Below are positions 35,650 to 47,593 of a stretch of DNA of 64,000 nt, one piece after another. The first letter of the stretch is position 1. Every line of letters starts with the position of its first letter. Source of the stretch: Lamellibrachia columna (Eukaryota > Annelida > Polychaeta > Sabellida > Siboglinidae). The stretch is from the NCBI GenBank assembly GCA_963662155.1, contig OY759268.1:7172701-7236700 (forward strand). Reading direction: 5' to 3'. A program made the translations under genes and the position numbers. The notes under the pieces are model-generated. The model was not told where the DNA came from. It did not search any database and was given only the letters and a program-made list of their open reading frames with translations.

Positions 35650-35862
35650 GTGCAATCCCGTAAACTTCTATCTCACACAGTGAGACCGTCCCTGTGGTCC
35701 TCTCTCGTCTAACATTTACATATCGGCCAAGCGCGCAGAGTGGACACCGAATGCGCGTTTCAGTCTCCCTTACCGTTAGGTGTTCCGCACATAGTGTTAT
35801 TGACCGTGATACCAAAATATCAATTTTAGCCACAGCAACGTTCACCATGGTCATGACGATAC
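35650..35862 (-). CDS. FTP/F5-8-type lectin domain 1, second half
   Basis: Acceptor TTTGCAG|GTATCG and donor GCAC|GTAAGT are both phase 1. It reads AKIDILVSRSITLCAEHLTV, RIRCPLCALGRYVNVRRE, SLCEIEVYGIA. It matches the FTP second half (C, RxxCP, GRYVxV, LCEIEVYG). It joins in frame to the exon at 43649-43849 (PSG-GIVMTM) and to the FTP2 exon at 20848. The intron before FTP2 is about 14.8 kb and holds the CR1/hAT cluster. Confidence 0.85.
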
Positions 35863-36019
35863 CTGCAAACAAACAATTTTATTACACAAAAGTCAATGCA
35901 ACAGCTGAGTCAAGATCAGAGTGTCATTTTTGGTTTAGTAGTGTTATGCACAAGCAAATTGTATGAATTGTATGCAAAACCTGTCTCACTGCATATTATA
36001 TGCCGTGAGTGGATTCAAA

Positions 36020-36815
<796 letters not shown>

Positions 36816-37255
36816 ACTAGGCCAGGATCATGATCTGAGAAAAATTAAATCGTTCAACTTTCAACTTACAGGACACGTTTGGTTTGACAGGGTGGTAGAA
36901 TAGACCACACAGAATACCACCAGGTAGTATATGGTTTCAAATGATGGTATCATAAAAATTCTACAGGCCACTATACATACCAAGGGTCCGTGCGTTTGTA
37001 TGTACAGTTATTTGAAAATAATAAATATAAAATATCTCACAAATTGAAATTTGTTTGTTCTATTGTCATATGAAGATGCATACTGTTTATCTTTCAGAAA
37101 GAAAACTGCAACTGTTCATTCGCCTATGACTAGTGTATGGCAACACTGATGCACATTCACCAGATCGGATTATAATAGTTATCACGTTTAACACCGATAA
37201 TTGTGTTTGTCAACAGTGATGCACTTTCAGTCTGCTTCATCAGTGGACTCACGGG

Positions 37256-37610
37256 CTATCCTTTGATTCTCACAAGTTTATTTGGCCACACATGCACAGG
37301 CTTATGTGCATGACATGTTACTGGTTGGTTATACAGGTGTAGTCGGCTCGGTGACAGGTTGTTGTTGGTTGTACAGGTGTAGTCGGCTCTGTGACATGTT
37401 GATATATTACAGTGACAGACAGTTAGCTCCGGAAGACCCCGTGGTGCTGGATCTTTGGTCATTAGAACATGCTGCAGGGCGCCATCCCGAACTTTCCAGT
37501 CATGTATAGCTGCTGGTGACAGACTCTTTGTAGGTTCCAGTGCTTTCTTCCATACATAGACTTCGTAGTTCCATCGCTTCACTCGTTGCTGTAAGCTGTC
37601 GGAAGTAGAA
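37256..37610 (-). pseudogene. C-terminal CXC-type segment of the 36.9-41.5 kb element protein
   Basis: Reads KRWNYEVYVWKKALEPTKSL, then HDWKVRDGALQHVLMTKDPA, PRGLPELTVCHC. This W..x-G-x-x-PVLMT-x-x-PAP-x-x-L-x-L-x-x-C-x-C pattern precedes a tesmin/TSO1-like CXC cluster in a widespread family of invertebrate repeat proteins. The Cys cluster itself is damaged by a local tandem duplication of about 44 bp (CCGACTACACCTGTA appears twice). Confidence 0.65.
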
Positions 37611-37619
37611 GTGAGATTT

Positions 37620-38985
37620 TTTATTTATTGGTCCCTTTTGCCAGAACAGCCAGTATCTGACATCGCTCACTTTCCTCCCAGGTCTCTTTTTGCAGGCTGG
37701 AAGTCTGCTGGGTGTTGTGGATCTGGTCTGTTTAGCACTTCATTGAAGTGTTCTGTCCATCTTCGTTCTTGTTCCTTTTCAGTGGTCAGTAGCTTTCCGT
37801 CTTTGTCCATGACTTTATTCAACTCACTGTATTTTATTCGCACTCTCTCTTTCAATCTGTCAGATTTGGTTTGGCCGATTACTGTTTTCAGTCGTTTTCT
37901 TTCTTGTATGTGCTCCCAGGTTACAGCACTAATCCACTCTGTATGTTGTCGAGGTTTACTGCCCAGTGTGGCTTTGCTGGTTTGGTAGTATGCTTTCTTG
38001 TTGATTTCCCACTTCTCTTGTACTTGACCAGAATTGTCTCTTTCTTCTTCCAATGCTTCAAAACTGTTATCTAGCTTAACTGTGTAGATGGTGATCACTG
38101 CCAACATAGGCGCCTCGTCTAAAACGGACATTCAATAATGATCTCTGCCACATGCTGTTGATCATAATGTGGTCGATTTAGTTTTGGTCCCGTGCATTTG
38201 GTGAAATCCAGGTCAGTTTGTCGAGGTTTTTGTGTGCGAACAGGGTTCCTCCTATCGTCCTGTTGTTCAAGCCACACAAGTTACATAGCATCTCTCCATT
38301 CTCATTCATATTGCCACATCCCTGACTGGCCGTGGCGTGTTCTCTTCCAAAATTGCCAGAATCAACCTTTGCATTGAAATCGCCCATGATGATCAAAACG
38401 TCGTGTGCAGGTACTCTCTCCTTCTCGGCTTGTACAAGCAGTAGAAGGCTCCTCCGGTTCTGCATCATTGGTTGGGGAGTAACATTGGATGATCGTACGT
38501 TTGCTGTGTTTGCCAAACAACCTGGCTCTCGGCAGTCTAGCACCGACTGGTTTCCATATTATCAGTATCCTTTCCATCCCTTTCTTTATGATTAGTGCCA
38601 CTCCTGCAATGTGGCGGTTGTCGTCTTTGCCAGAGTACAAGATTGTCTCTGCTGTCGGTGTGACGTGTCTGACAAAACTTGTCCATCTGCACTCACTAAT
38701 CCCAAGGATGTGTAACTTGTATCATTTCAACTCATTTATTTTTGCTGTTTTTGCATTATCGAACATTTTCCTGACATTACAGGCCCCACTAAGGAGTTAG
38801 GTTTTTGCGTCCAGTAGGTTTGTCTTCGCGCTACTAGCTTCCTTGTGGTTTTCACTAGTATCAGTCATGCCTGTTCCTTTTGTGCCTCAAGTTTCCTTGG
38901 TAGCTGGGGTCCGTTGAGTTGCTTTAGCGAGGTTGTGTAACAGTCTGTTTTTAAGAGATATGGTTGTTAACCATATGCTCAACCT
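37620..38985 (-). mobile_element. RTE-like LINE fragment (endonuclease part)
   Basis: Minus frames give NVRKMFDNAK near 38780, ETILYSGKDDN, AGVALIIKKGMERILIIW, TIIQCYSPTNDAE, DVLIIMGDFNAKVDSGN, GNMNENGEMLCNLCGLNN, then GSDHHL near 38140 and the linker WEHIQERKRLKTVI and RRWTEHFNEVLNRPDPQHP near 37700. This is the RTE/BovB-like endonuclease and start of the linker; the RT is missing. It interrupts the CXC-protein gene. Confidence 0.85.
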
Positions 38986-38999
38986 GGAGGGCCATTAGA

Positions 39000-40733
39000 T
39001 CAATATAGTCTGACCTCATTTAACCAATCCGGCTTGGGTGACCCTACCATGAGAACAAGACTCCTATCGGCATAGCTCGCATGGTCACGAAGGCACGTAG
39101 GTATAGCATAGATAGATAGCATGGAGAATGGTACTGTTAATAACTCGTAGCTGAGGACTTCTCTCACACTGATGTTCAGCAATTTTGCTGCGATCACGAG
39201 TAGGCCTAAGAGTTCACGGTCAGCACTAAGAGTGATGACTTTCTCATCAGTCATGTTCACTCTTTTCTTCTTGACTAGTTAAGCAAATATTTTGATCTTC
39301 AGGTTTGGCAGATAATCCCAACATTTTATTTCCTTTGTATTCAATCTCTGTTACACAAATGTTGTCATCTAAGCAGTGCCAATCTCGGAGGATATAAGCA
39401 GGCGTGCTGCAACGTCTCGTTGTATCCTTGTTCCTGTAACAATTTTGGCCAGTGGCGAAACGCCATCACCATCATCATCCAGGGAGAAGGGATATGTTAT
39501 AAATTACGATGTGATGACGGTCAGCAGCTTTCGAACTTCACCTTCATCTCTCGACAGTCGTTGGTGCTGCTTCTCTGTTGGTACCAACACAATCTGAGTC
39601 CTGTGTAGCACACATCTCCTTCATGGTTAGTTTGATTGTTGCTCTTTCGTGACATGTCAGGAACCATCGCTCCAGAGCTCCTGGTTTCCGACTGGTGTTT
39701 ATGATGCCACTGCTTCTCTTGATATCAATATTGACGGACTGCTCTAGGGCAATGCCAGTGCACACTTGAGCAAAAGGCTGAGTCAACCGATTGATGGTAT
39801 GGTTACCACACATGAACTCTTCATTGAGAGCAGGGTGGGTCTCATACAGCTGGTTCATGTAAGCCAATTAAACTAGAAGCCACCTGGGGTAGTTGGGTCG
39901 AACCATTGATAAGAAGAAATAAGATAAGATAACATTTATTGCCATGTGTAATCATTGCAGTAATACAATAGAAACATTGGAACGTATAACGATGTTGGGT
40001 CGTACTACCCAACATCCTGTCGCCATATACCGGGTAATTTGTTTCTGTTGGGAAAGGTTCCACCTCAAACAGCTTTATTGGTGTCATTCTTACCAGGCAA
40101 TATCCATCATATAGGCTGCCGAATGCAGGCTTTCGGGGTATTTGAACCACTCGGCTTATATCTTCCCGGAGAAACTTGGGTAACAGTTGGCCGCATTCCG
40201 TATGCACTGTATTGTCTGACGAATTGGCATACACTAGTGGATTGAAGTGACAGTATCCTCTTTGTTTGTTCTGAGTAGACCCTCGGCTTGGGGGCTGGAC
40301 CAAACTGCCCTCGCTGATAGAGGACCAGTGTTGTGTCATAGGTTGTATTCTCTCCATCAAGAGTCCATTCATTTATGTCATTATTGTCTCCTGCCACCTG
40401 GACAAACACGCCTGGGGAGATGTTTAATGGCATCGTCACGCCAAAGAGGATGCACATGGCTAGCATCTCCTTTGCAAGGCATGTGTCCATTGACTCTACA
40501 TCATCGTATGAGTCATAGTGGCCCATTCTGCTGAGCATGGTAATGAGTTGCCTTGACCTCGTCATATGGCGAACAGCAATTCCCAGGGCCACATGTTTGG
40601 GCATGTTAGTTCTAGCTTGAGTAACACAGTGTACAACATCCTGAGCCAGCATCAGAAAACATCTTTTAGCTGAAGGGTTGCTACACTCTAGCGATGAAAA
40701 CTCATCTTCACGTTCCTTTTTCTGGTTTGACAA
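39000..40733 (-). pseudogene. N-terminal and middle parts of the CXC-element protein
   Basis: From 40733: RTNMPKHVALGIAVRHMTRS, then DSYDDVESMDTCLAKEM, FVQVAGDNNDINEWTLDGE and TTLVLYQRGQFGP. From 39867: MCGNHTINRLTQPFAQVCTG, then ALEQSVNIDIKR and ALERWFLTCHERATI. From 39260: VITLSADRELLGLLVIAAK, then REVLSYELLTVP. These blocks recur in this order in a large repeat-associated protein family seen in molluscs and cnidarians. An inserted stretch and frameshifts at 39870-40100 break it. The enzymatic role is not established for me. Confidence 0.65.
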
Positions 40734-41499
40734 TAACCCAGCGTAGTAACCAGTAAAGACTGTTTGGTATCAGCTACTTTGATTTTGTCAGAGTTAGATC
40801 CATGATACTAGGTGGCCGGACTGAGAAGCCTTGGCAGTAATTGATATCTGACTTGATGAGTTTCTCAGTGCGGTACAATGAAATTTAATGTGTGTGACTG
40901 GCACCGACTGCTGCAATTTATAGTTAAAGATCGATTGGCTATTAATTTAATATAATGCACCCCCACCTGTCACAAACACACCAAAAAACTACTTCTACGC
41001 TCTTGGTAACTCGTGAAAGCAATAGCATGAAGTGACGAAGTGTGTAACAAAATTTATCAATTGTCACTGAAGGACGTGCTAGAAGGTTGTGCAACATTTT
41101 TCAGGGATTCGTCGGGAAAGCAATATATAGCTGATCAACAGCATTGACAAGTATGTATATATGTAACCTAATATTTTGATGCGTCTCCATTTCAGAGCCG
41201 TTCAAGAAAAACGATCATAATGTTTTATTTGTTTGTGATTTTTTTCGTCTAGTGTTTGTATAATCCAATGAACATTTACATTGTTGTTATTGTTACATAT
41301 TCCGACAGAGAAATATAATACGAAGCCAATGCTATCTCAATATTGAGAATAGGTTGAGTCTGGACAAAGATATTAACTTTTACGTTACCACATCCGTCTT
41401 AGCATGTATAGTGGTATGTAGAATTTGTATGATACCACAGTTTGAAACCACATCCTACTACGGAGGTATTCCATAGAGTTTATTCTAACACCCTGTCAA

Positions 41500-43648
41500 G
41501 TCTAACATTTTCTGCAGGGGGTGTCGATAATGATTTTCCTTATTTGGCCTCTTATGAGAATTGGCTCCTGGACTAAACCGAGTATCTTTTGAAAATGTAA
41601 AATAAACGTCCCCGTCTTTTGCCGCGTTACAACAATTGGCTGCGTATAGCGCTTACGTATTCTTTATTAAACTACATAAATCATGCAAAAGTTATGATAT
41701 ATAACACAGAAACTGGTTTGTGTATATTTACATGCAGGCAGTATTACGCGACGTCATTTTCGCCTTTTCTCTCTCACTCAAAAGAACATTATCGTTTCCT
41801 GGTGGCAAATTAAATATTTATAAGCATATAACTAATTACAATCGAATCCGAGAAAAAACACTACATGATTTGGTCTTAGACTACTGTTTGGAATATAAGC
41901 AAAATAGCAACATTCGCGTCATAGGCACTTCAAAGAAGCAACGCTGCAATTATTACTGGAAACATGGACACTCGCACAATTCCACTTCTGTCTATGGCTA
42001 AGTAGGGGCCTACATATGTATTCATCAGGACCTTCTTATACACTTCAATGAACGTGTCAACGGACAGTTGAACGAAACTTACCAAGCCTTGGACTGAAAC
42101 ATGGCGATTCTCGCCAGTACTTTCGATTGATATTCCAACGTTCTAACCACTATGTTTCAGCGCCCTGCAGCTTTCTTTCTATCTTCCCATAGCAAAAAAA
42201 ATCTATAGAATTTTCATTGCATATTCTATAGGATTTTTGCGGACTGTGTAAAATGCAGAAAATATTCTATAGAAAGTGTGTAGCATTTTCTATCAAGTTG
42301 TTTGTAGAATATTCTTATTCTACAGGATTTGGGCGAACATAATAATCAAATTTGTAGTAATCTATCCTTTTTTTGTACAATATTCTACTATGCCCTGTAG
42401 AATTCTATAGAATTCTATACCAATCTATGGAAATCAAAAGAAGAGGTAAACTATTTCTATAGAATTTGAAGTATCATATGGCTTTCTAAATTATATATTT
42501 CTACATAGGAGAGCAGTTAAGAACCTGGGTAGTTGAGAACCTGAGCAAGGCTCGACATTAACGTTTGTCCGCTTGTCCAGGACAAGTAGTTACCAGTATA
42601 GTAATTACAAGTACATAATACTGGACACTTGTCGCACCGGACTAGTTGATGCTGTTGCAACATAAAACAACTACTGTTCATTTTAATAAAAAGACTGAAA
42701 GGTTTTGACTTGTTGCCACCCAAAATAAATAACGTTTAATGGAATCTATTATTTTGTTCGATGACGCACGTATCACCACTTTCTTTCCGCCATGCGACTA
42801 CTGCCAATATAATCACCAGGTGGCGCATGTAGTATTTTATCTAGTTTACTCACTAGGATAGCAACGCGTTCCGTTGAAAACACGAACGCGCTGTCACTGT
42901 TTCTTGTTTATATGCCCCTTACATAGCCACACTTCTGACATATTTTTAACGTTACTGCTACACGGGACGCATAATATTTGAATATAATGTCAGAAACAAA
43001 TTGCAATCCTAACAAACGCCAGTGCAACGGCCCAACGCCACTCGGTTTCGGCGCGACGGCAATATTAATTGTGTACATGTGTACATGCATTTATATTACT
43101 AAGCACGTTTTGCACGTTCATGTTAACGCGACGTAGTACAATGACATAACCGCTATATGTTAACGCAAGTATGCTGATAGCTACAGCAGCAACCATAAGC
43201 ATGAGAATTGTTTCAGTTTAGTTGCATTCACAGTATTACATAGATCATAATGAAAATCACTTTAATTAACGGACAATTTATTCAGTTTTATTAATGTAAT
43301 ACTTTTTAATCGTTTATTTTGTTGCATGTTGTTGCTATATGCAACATACTGGAGAGCTAGCCGTGCTAGCAGAGTTTGTTCCTTGCAGAATATTATAGTT
43401 CTCGCTAAATACACACTGTTGTTATTTGTAAACATGACAACAATGGTGTCTAAGTGTGTACTGTAATTCAGTTATTTCATTTCTGTCAGAATTCGTAGAA
43501 TTACTTTTTAACATAATAAAAGTTGGCAAACACTATCTTGTTTCTTAGAATTGTTGCCATGTTTCCTTCTACACTAAGAAAATGTATCAAGATACATTCA
43601 AAGGATTATTACCCCCGCGTTGTACAAAAAAGTGCATTTATGACTTAC
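41500..43648. other. Intron with TTCTATAGAA-rich patch
   Basis: 42200-42475 holds at least eight copies of TCTATAGAA or close variants. 42540-42660 begins with GGCTCGACATTAACG and contains GGACAAGT/ACTTGTCC inverted copies, resembling hAT-type ends, without a matched far end. Nothing else is recognised. Confidence 0.5.
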
Positions 43649-43849
43649 CCGATGGTGTATAGAGAATCACCTCCTCGACTTCGTAATTATAGTCAAGGTA
43701 AACAGCCACCCAGGGTTTATAATTCTCAGGCATTAAAGCACAATTCCCAGTATTCTCATGGTTGCCGTCCACGACCAAGGCCAAGTTTACCGAATCGAAC
43801 TTCCTGGCTGCAGTTACAGGCCTTGAAAGAGCAAGATTACGACGGGTAT
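43649..43849 (-). CDS. FTP/F5-8-type lectin domain 1, first half
   Basis: Acceptor TATTTCAG|ATACCC and donor TCGG|GTAAGT are both phase 1. It reads DTRRNLALSRPVTAARKFDS, ALVVDGNHENTGNCAL, WVAVYLDYNYEVEEVILYT. This is a textbook FTP start: NLALxxPV, the x-x-A-VDGN-x-x-x-x-x-C loop, the W-x-A-VYLD strand and VEEVILY. It is the clearest lectin exon in the window. The initial Asp is completed by the last G of the 53001-53030 microexon or of another phase-1 exon. Confidence 0.88.
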
Positions 43850-45293
43850 CTGAAATACAAAATATCACACAGATATAAATATGTCAACAGTCATGCAAAT
43901 CGCCGTCGAAACACGCAAACTGTTATAAAACTGTTGAACAAGCTCCGTGTGTGTCATTGATAAAATCAATGCAAGAACGTAGTGATGCTTCGATTAATCG
44001 ATTTCGTCGACGATTGATTGGTTCATGCTTCTGATTGGTTATTTTGTCCCCTTCTCCCGGTTACTAACCAGTGAAAGCCTTCGTATTATTAAATGTGTTG
44101 ATAATGATGTCAATGAAATAGGGCGTATAATGGAAGGAACCATGTCACTTTCTTCAATCTCGTCGCCAGTTCACAAGGAACGAATGAAATAACAAATAAG
44201 AAAGAATTTGACGCTGGTCAACTCGACTCACAACAACGGTCAATCCGCTTGACCCGGCGAACTAACGAGACATGCATGTCTACGTGCAAAAGCAATTAAC
44301 TGTTTTGTTGGTCGAGGGAGGAGTCAATAAGCGCAAGGAGTGCGATGAAATCAATGCCATGCACACCGGAGAGCGAAATGCGAGGGTGATGAGGTTTATT
44401 GGCCGAGGTCGAGTCCTTAAATGTATGTAATTTTTCTGTCATTCTCTTTAACTGCGTGACAGTTTGATTTTATTATCTTTAACTGTGTCATTTTCTTTAA
44501 ATGTGTAATTACTCTGTCGTTTTCTATAGCTTTGTGACATTTCTGTCATTTTCTTTAACTACGTGTCATGTCTCTGTCAATTGCTTTGACTGTATATCAT
44601 TTCACGTGCATTTTGTTTAATTACGTGACATTTTGTTCTCATTTGCTTTAGCTGCGTGTTATTGCATCTTCTTGCATCACTACCCGCCTTCACAGCTAAA
44701 CACCTCTGGCCTTCGATTCACCCCATATGTTAGCATCTTCATCCGTTACAGGTCACTGTACCCCATACATATTCGACCGCCATCGTCTCTTCAGCCACTG
44801 CAGTCTCTCTCTAACTCTCTCTCTCCTCTCCGCTCCTCTCCTCTCCTCCTCCTCCTCCTGCCTCCTCCCTCTCCCCCCTCTCTCTCTCTCCACCGCCCTC
44901 ACACTGCCCGTACATTTACCACCATCAAGCCATCTTATATCAATATTATGGCAATACTCGACCAAAAAAACATAAAACGTATCCAAATATATAAATATTT
45001 TATTTTGGTTTCTGGACCAAAGGGGTGCAATAGTTTCTATAACTTCTTACGTACATACCAATTATTTTTATCACAAAATAATGCCAGTTCATTTCCAAAC
45101 AAAATAACACCAACTAGTTCGGTAAATAATACAATAACATTAAATGACAACCCAAAATATAACGTTACCCTCCTTATTTGTCATTGCTGCCATATTTATA
45201 TAGAGTTGGTGTCATTGTATTATTTGTTATTTTATACGTAACTAACCCCGCTGCAACGGTGTCAGTTTCATAATTCTATGATCTATAGCCAAT
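43850..45293. other. Intron with degenerate repeats and CT-rich tract
   Basis: 44427-44665 holds roughly eight degenerate copies of a 28-30 bp unit like TCTGTCATTTTCTTTAACTG. 44805-44895 is CT-rich. No gene was recognised; a 202-codon plus frame across the CT tract looks incidental. Confidence 0.6.
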
Positions 45294-45324
45294 TTAGTGT
45301 GGTATGAAGTGTCATGAAAAAATA

Positions 45325-45768
45325 AAATATCGCAAAGCCAGCTTGGTACGTCTTGCCACCAGGTGGCAGGACTGCGTGAAGGAAGTGTCATGTCTGCTCC
45401 TACAAAATGCATCTTTTTGTATTGCAAGTTAGATGTCAACAAACATGTCTATTTGAATCCCACGCCAATCGTAGAGTTTTTAAGTTGCGATGAAACAGAC
45501 TTCAAGATCGCGTAACATTACCTCTGTGCTAGAAAATATCGCAAAGCCAGCTTGGTACGTCTTGCCACCAAGTAGCACGACTGCGTGTAGTAAGTGACGT
45601 GTCTGCACAGATCTGAAAAATATATATTGTTGTGTGACTGAAGTGTGAAAATATTCCTATTTGAATCCCACGCCAATCACAGAGTTTTGACGTTGCGATG
45701 AAACAGAATTCAAGGTCGCGTAACTTGACCTCTGTGCTAGAAAATATCGCAAAGCCAGCTTGGTACAT
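45325..45768 (+). repeat. Tandem repeat of about 205 bp, two and a part copies
   Basis: AATATCGCAAAGCCAGCTTG occurs at about 45326, 45536 and 45746, and AATCCCACGCCAATC with GATGAAACAGA follows in the first two units. The third copy runs into the CXC frame, so the unit is a duplicated upstream part of that frame. Confidence 0.88.
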
Positions 45769-46234
45769 CAAATGCTTCCGGGAGCTTGGTGAAGGTCTTA
45801 TCCCGAAGGAGCTAGTCAACGGTGAACTGCCACCGCAGGTTATGGATTTGGAGCAGTCCATCTGCCGTGTGTACTGCCCGACAGGTCCCACAATCCTACC
45901 AGCGCTGAGGTGGGGGCTGTTTCGCTCCAAGAATTTCGAGGGAGAGATGTTGCCTCCTACTAGCGCTGCCTTGATACCCCATATCACACGCGCAAATTAC
46001 ATCACCATGCGCGATAAATCATACCTTACCAACTGCCCGACTATTCCTCCCATTGAACAAAATGGCTGGAGTGTAAAGGAAGGAGTTTATGTTCCCGTGA
46101 GGGGTTTCACCCTCCCAGCCCCTCGAGCCGTGATTGAGCTGACCAAATGTGCATGTAAATCAGGGTGCAAAGGAAGGTGCAGTTGTTGCAAGAACGGTAT
46201 TCCTTGCACTCCTCTCTGTAAATGCTGTCAGTGA
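45698..46234 (+). pseudogene. CXC-domain protein fragment, second copy of the family
   Basis: A 178-codon open plus frame with FRSKNFEGEMLPPTSAALIP, RANYITMRDKSYL, EQNGWSVKEGVYVPVRGFTL, PAPRAVIELTKC and a final intact cluster CACKSGCKGRCSCCKNG, then IPCTPLCKCCQ. The cysteine pattern C-x-C-x3-C-x3-C-x-C-x6-C-x4-C-x-C is one half of a tesmin/TSO1-like CXC domain, a zinc-binding DNA-contacting fold. It is a C-terminal piece without its N-terminal blocks. Confidence 0.72.
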
Positions 46235-46429
46235 TTGTGCAAATTTGATAAAGAATGATGTACATGAGGATGGCATTGATGAATAATCAAACCTGTAGTC
46301 TTAGTTTTCAAGTTATTTTGTTCGGTAAATTGTTTTGTATTTGTTTTCCTGATGTATCATCTTGTTGTGAATTTTATCTGTTGGATAATTTGAAACATTT
46401 TGTGTTTATACATAAGTTAAACTCACATA

Positions 46430-46622
<193 letters not shown>

Positions 46623-47029
46623 GTCACGTATGAGGTTTTTTGAGATTTTAGTAAATTCTTGAAAATTTTACCAATATTCCTTAAAGTGCCCTTATCTCGT
46701 GACAGGACAGTCTGATCGCAAAAATTACTGCACCAATCGTCTTCCCGTGCATGAAAACCCCTAGAAAGAAGTACTATATGACTAGTTTTATCGCTACCAT
46801 AATAATGACCTTGATTTCAACGGCTATCGTAACCGGAAGTCGGTAATATCCACTTCCGGTCGCTCCGAAAGTGTCATAAATGGACTCAGCGTCATCTAAA
46901 ACGACCATAGAATCGTAAAAAATCGGTTCATTATTAGCGGATATAGGCGCGGGGTCAGTCCGGGAGGGCTCGCAAATCCTACGGGATTACACTTCATACC
47001 ACACTAATTGGAAGATGCAGTGCAAGATG

Positions 47030-47593
47030 CACATCTACTCCTAGAGCAGTATGACGAAACATTGCCACCACGTTCCTTTACAGGTCAACTGAAAATAATT
47101 CATCGACCTTGCAGGTAACAAATCTAATCTCACATAATTCCTGAGTGAACAAATACTGGCGAAAGCAAAGGAAACTTTGCTAAATTGTGATTTAGTCACA
47201 TCTGGACGCTTTGCTGATGAAACTACAGCAGACTCACGGATCAGATGTCCATCTACTCGAATCGACCCATAAAGAGGCTGATACGCCATTATACTACATG
47301 GTACTGCAGCTTGCGAAGCAGGGTTTAAATGTATTATCATCGCGAGTAGAGACACTGATGTGTTGGTACTTGTGATTCAGTTTGCATGAATCACTTTGAG
47401 TCGAGAATTATGGATGAGAACAGGAACAGCAAAACAGCGATGCTTCATTGCTGTTCATGACATACAGTTACCTCCAACTCTCCTAAAGAACATCCCAGCA
47501 TATCAAGCATTAACAGGATGTGACACTATCAGTCAGCTGAGTGTACACATGGAAAACTGGCCAGAAACATGCCACCCTTTTAAATTGATGTAA
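47030..47593 (+). pseudogene. Middle part of a CXC-family element
   Basis: Plus-strand pieces: STHKEADTPLYYM near 47265, then ACEAGFKCIIIASRDTDVLV near 47315, then from 47399 ELWMRTGTAKQRCFIAVHDI, LPPTLLKNIPAYQALTGCDT and ISQLS. The order EEAD, DTDVLVL, W-x-x-G-x-x-K-x-R-x-x-x-x-H and TGCDT-x-S is that of the middle of the same protein family as 39.0-40.7 kb. In an intact protein it precedes the CXC end, but here it follows it, so this copy is rearranged. Confidence 0.68.

Larger units (their letters stand above)
36884..41499 (-). mobile_element. Candidate DNA transposon with long inverted repeats and a CXC-protein gene
   Basis: About 100-bp inverted repeats stand at 36884-36983 and 41403-41499, both starting TTGACAGGGTG inward, with GAATA and GGTTTCAAA and GGTATCATA in the same order. 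Between them a minus-strand protein runs from 40733 to 37256, broken by an RTE-like LINE at 37620-38985. An AATAAA lies on the minus strand near 37277, just after the protein end. The arrangement is that of a cut-and-paste type element; that the repeats are its termini is inference. No target duplication was resolved. Confidence 0.6.

Noticed and set aside
42101..42165. tRNA-like segment with GTGGTTAGAACG on the minus strand
   Set aside because: A partial A box is present but no acceptable B box, so a SINE call is not supported.
42540..42660. hAT-type end GGCTCGACATTAACG
   Set aside because: No matching opposite end or target duplication was found, so no element was called.
43523..43960. 145-codon plus frame over the first lectin exon
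   Set aside because: Antisense shadow of the minus-strand FTP exon, which has splice sites and clear domain motifs.
44633..45241. 202-codon plus frame
   Set aside because: Crosses a CT-rich low-complexity tract and shows no domain or splice pattern.
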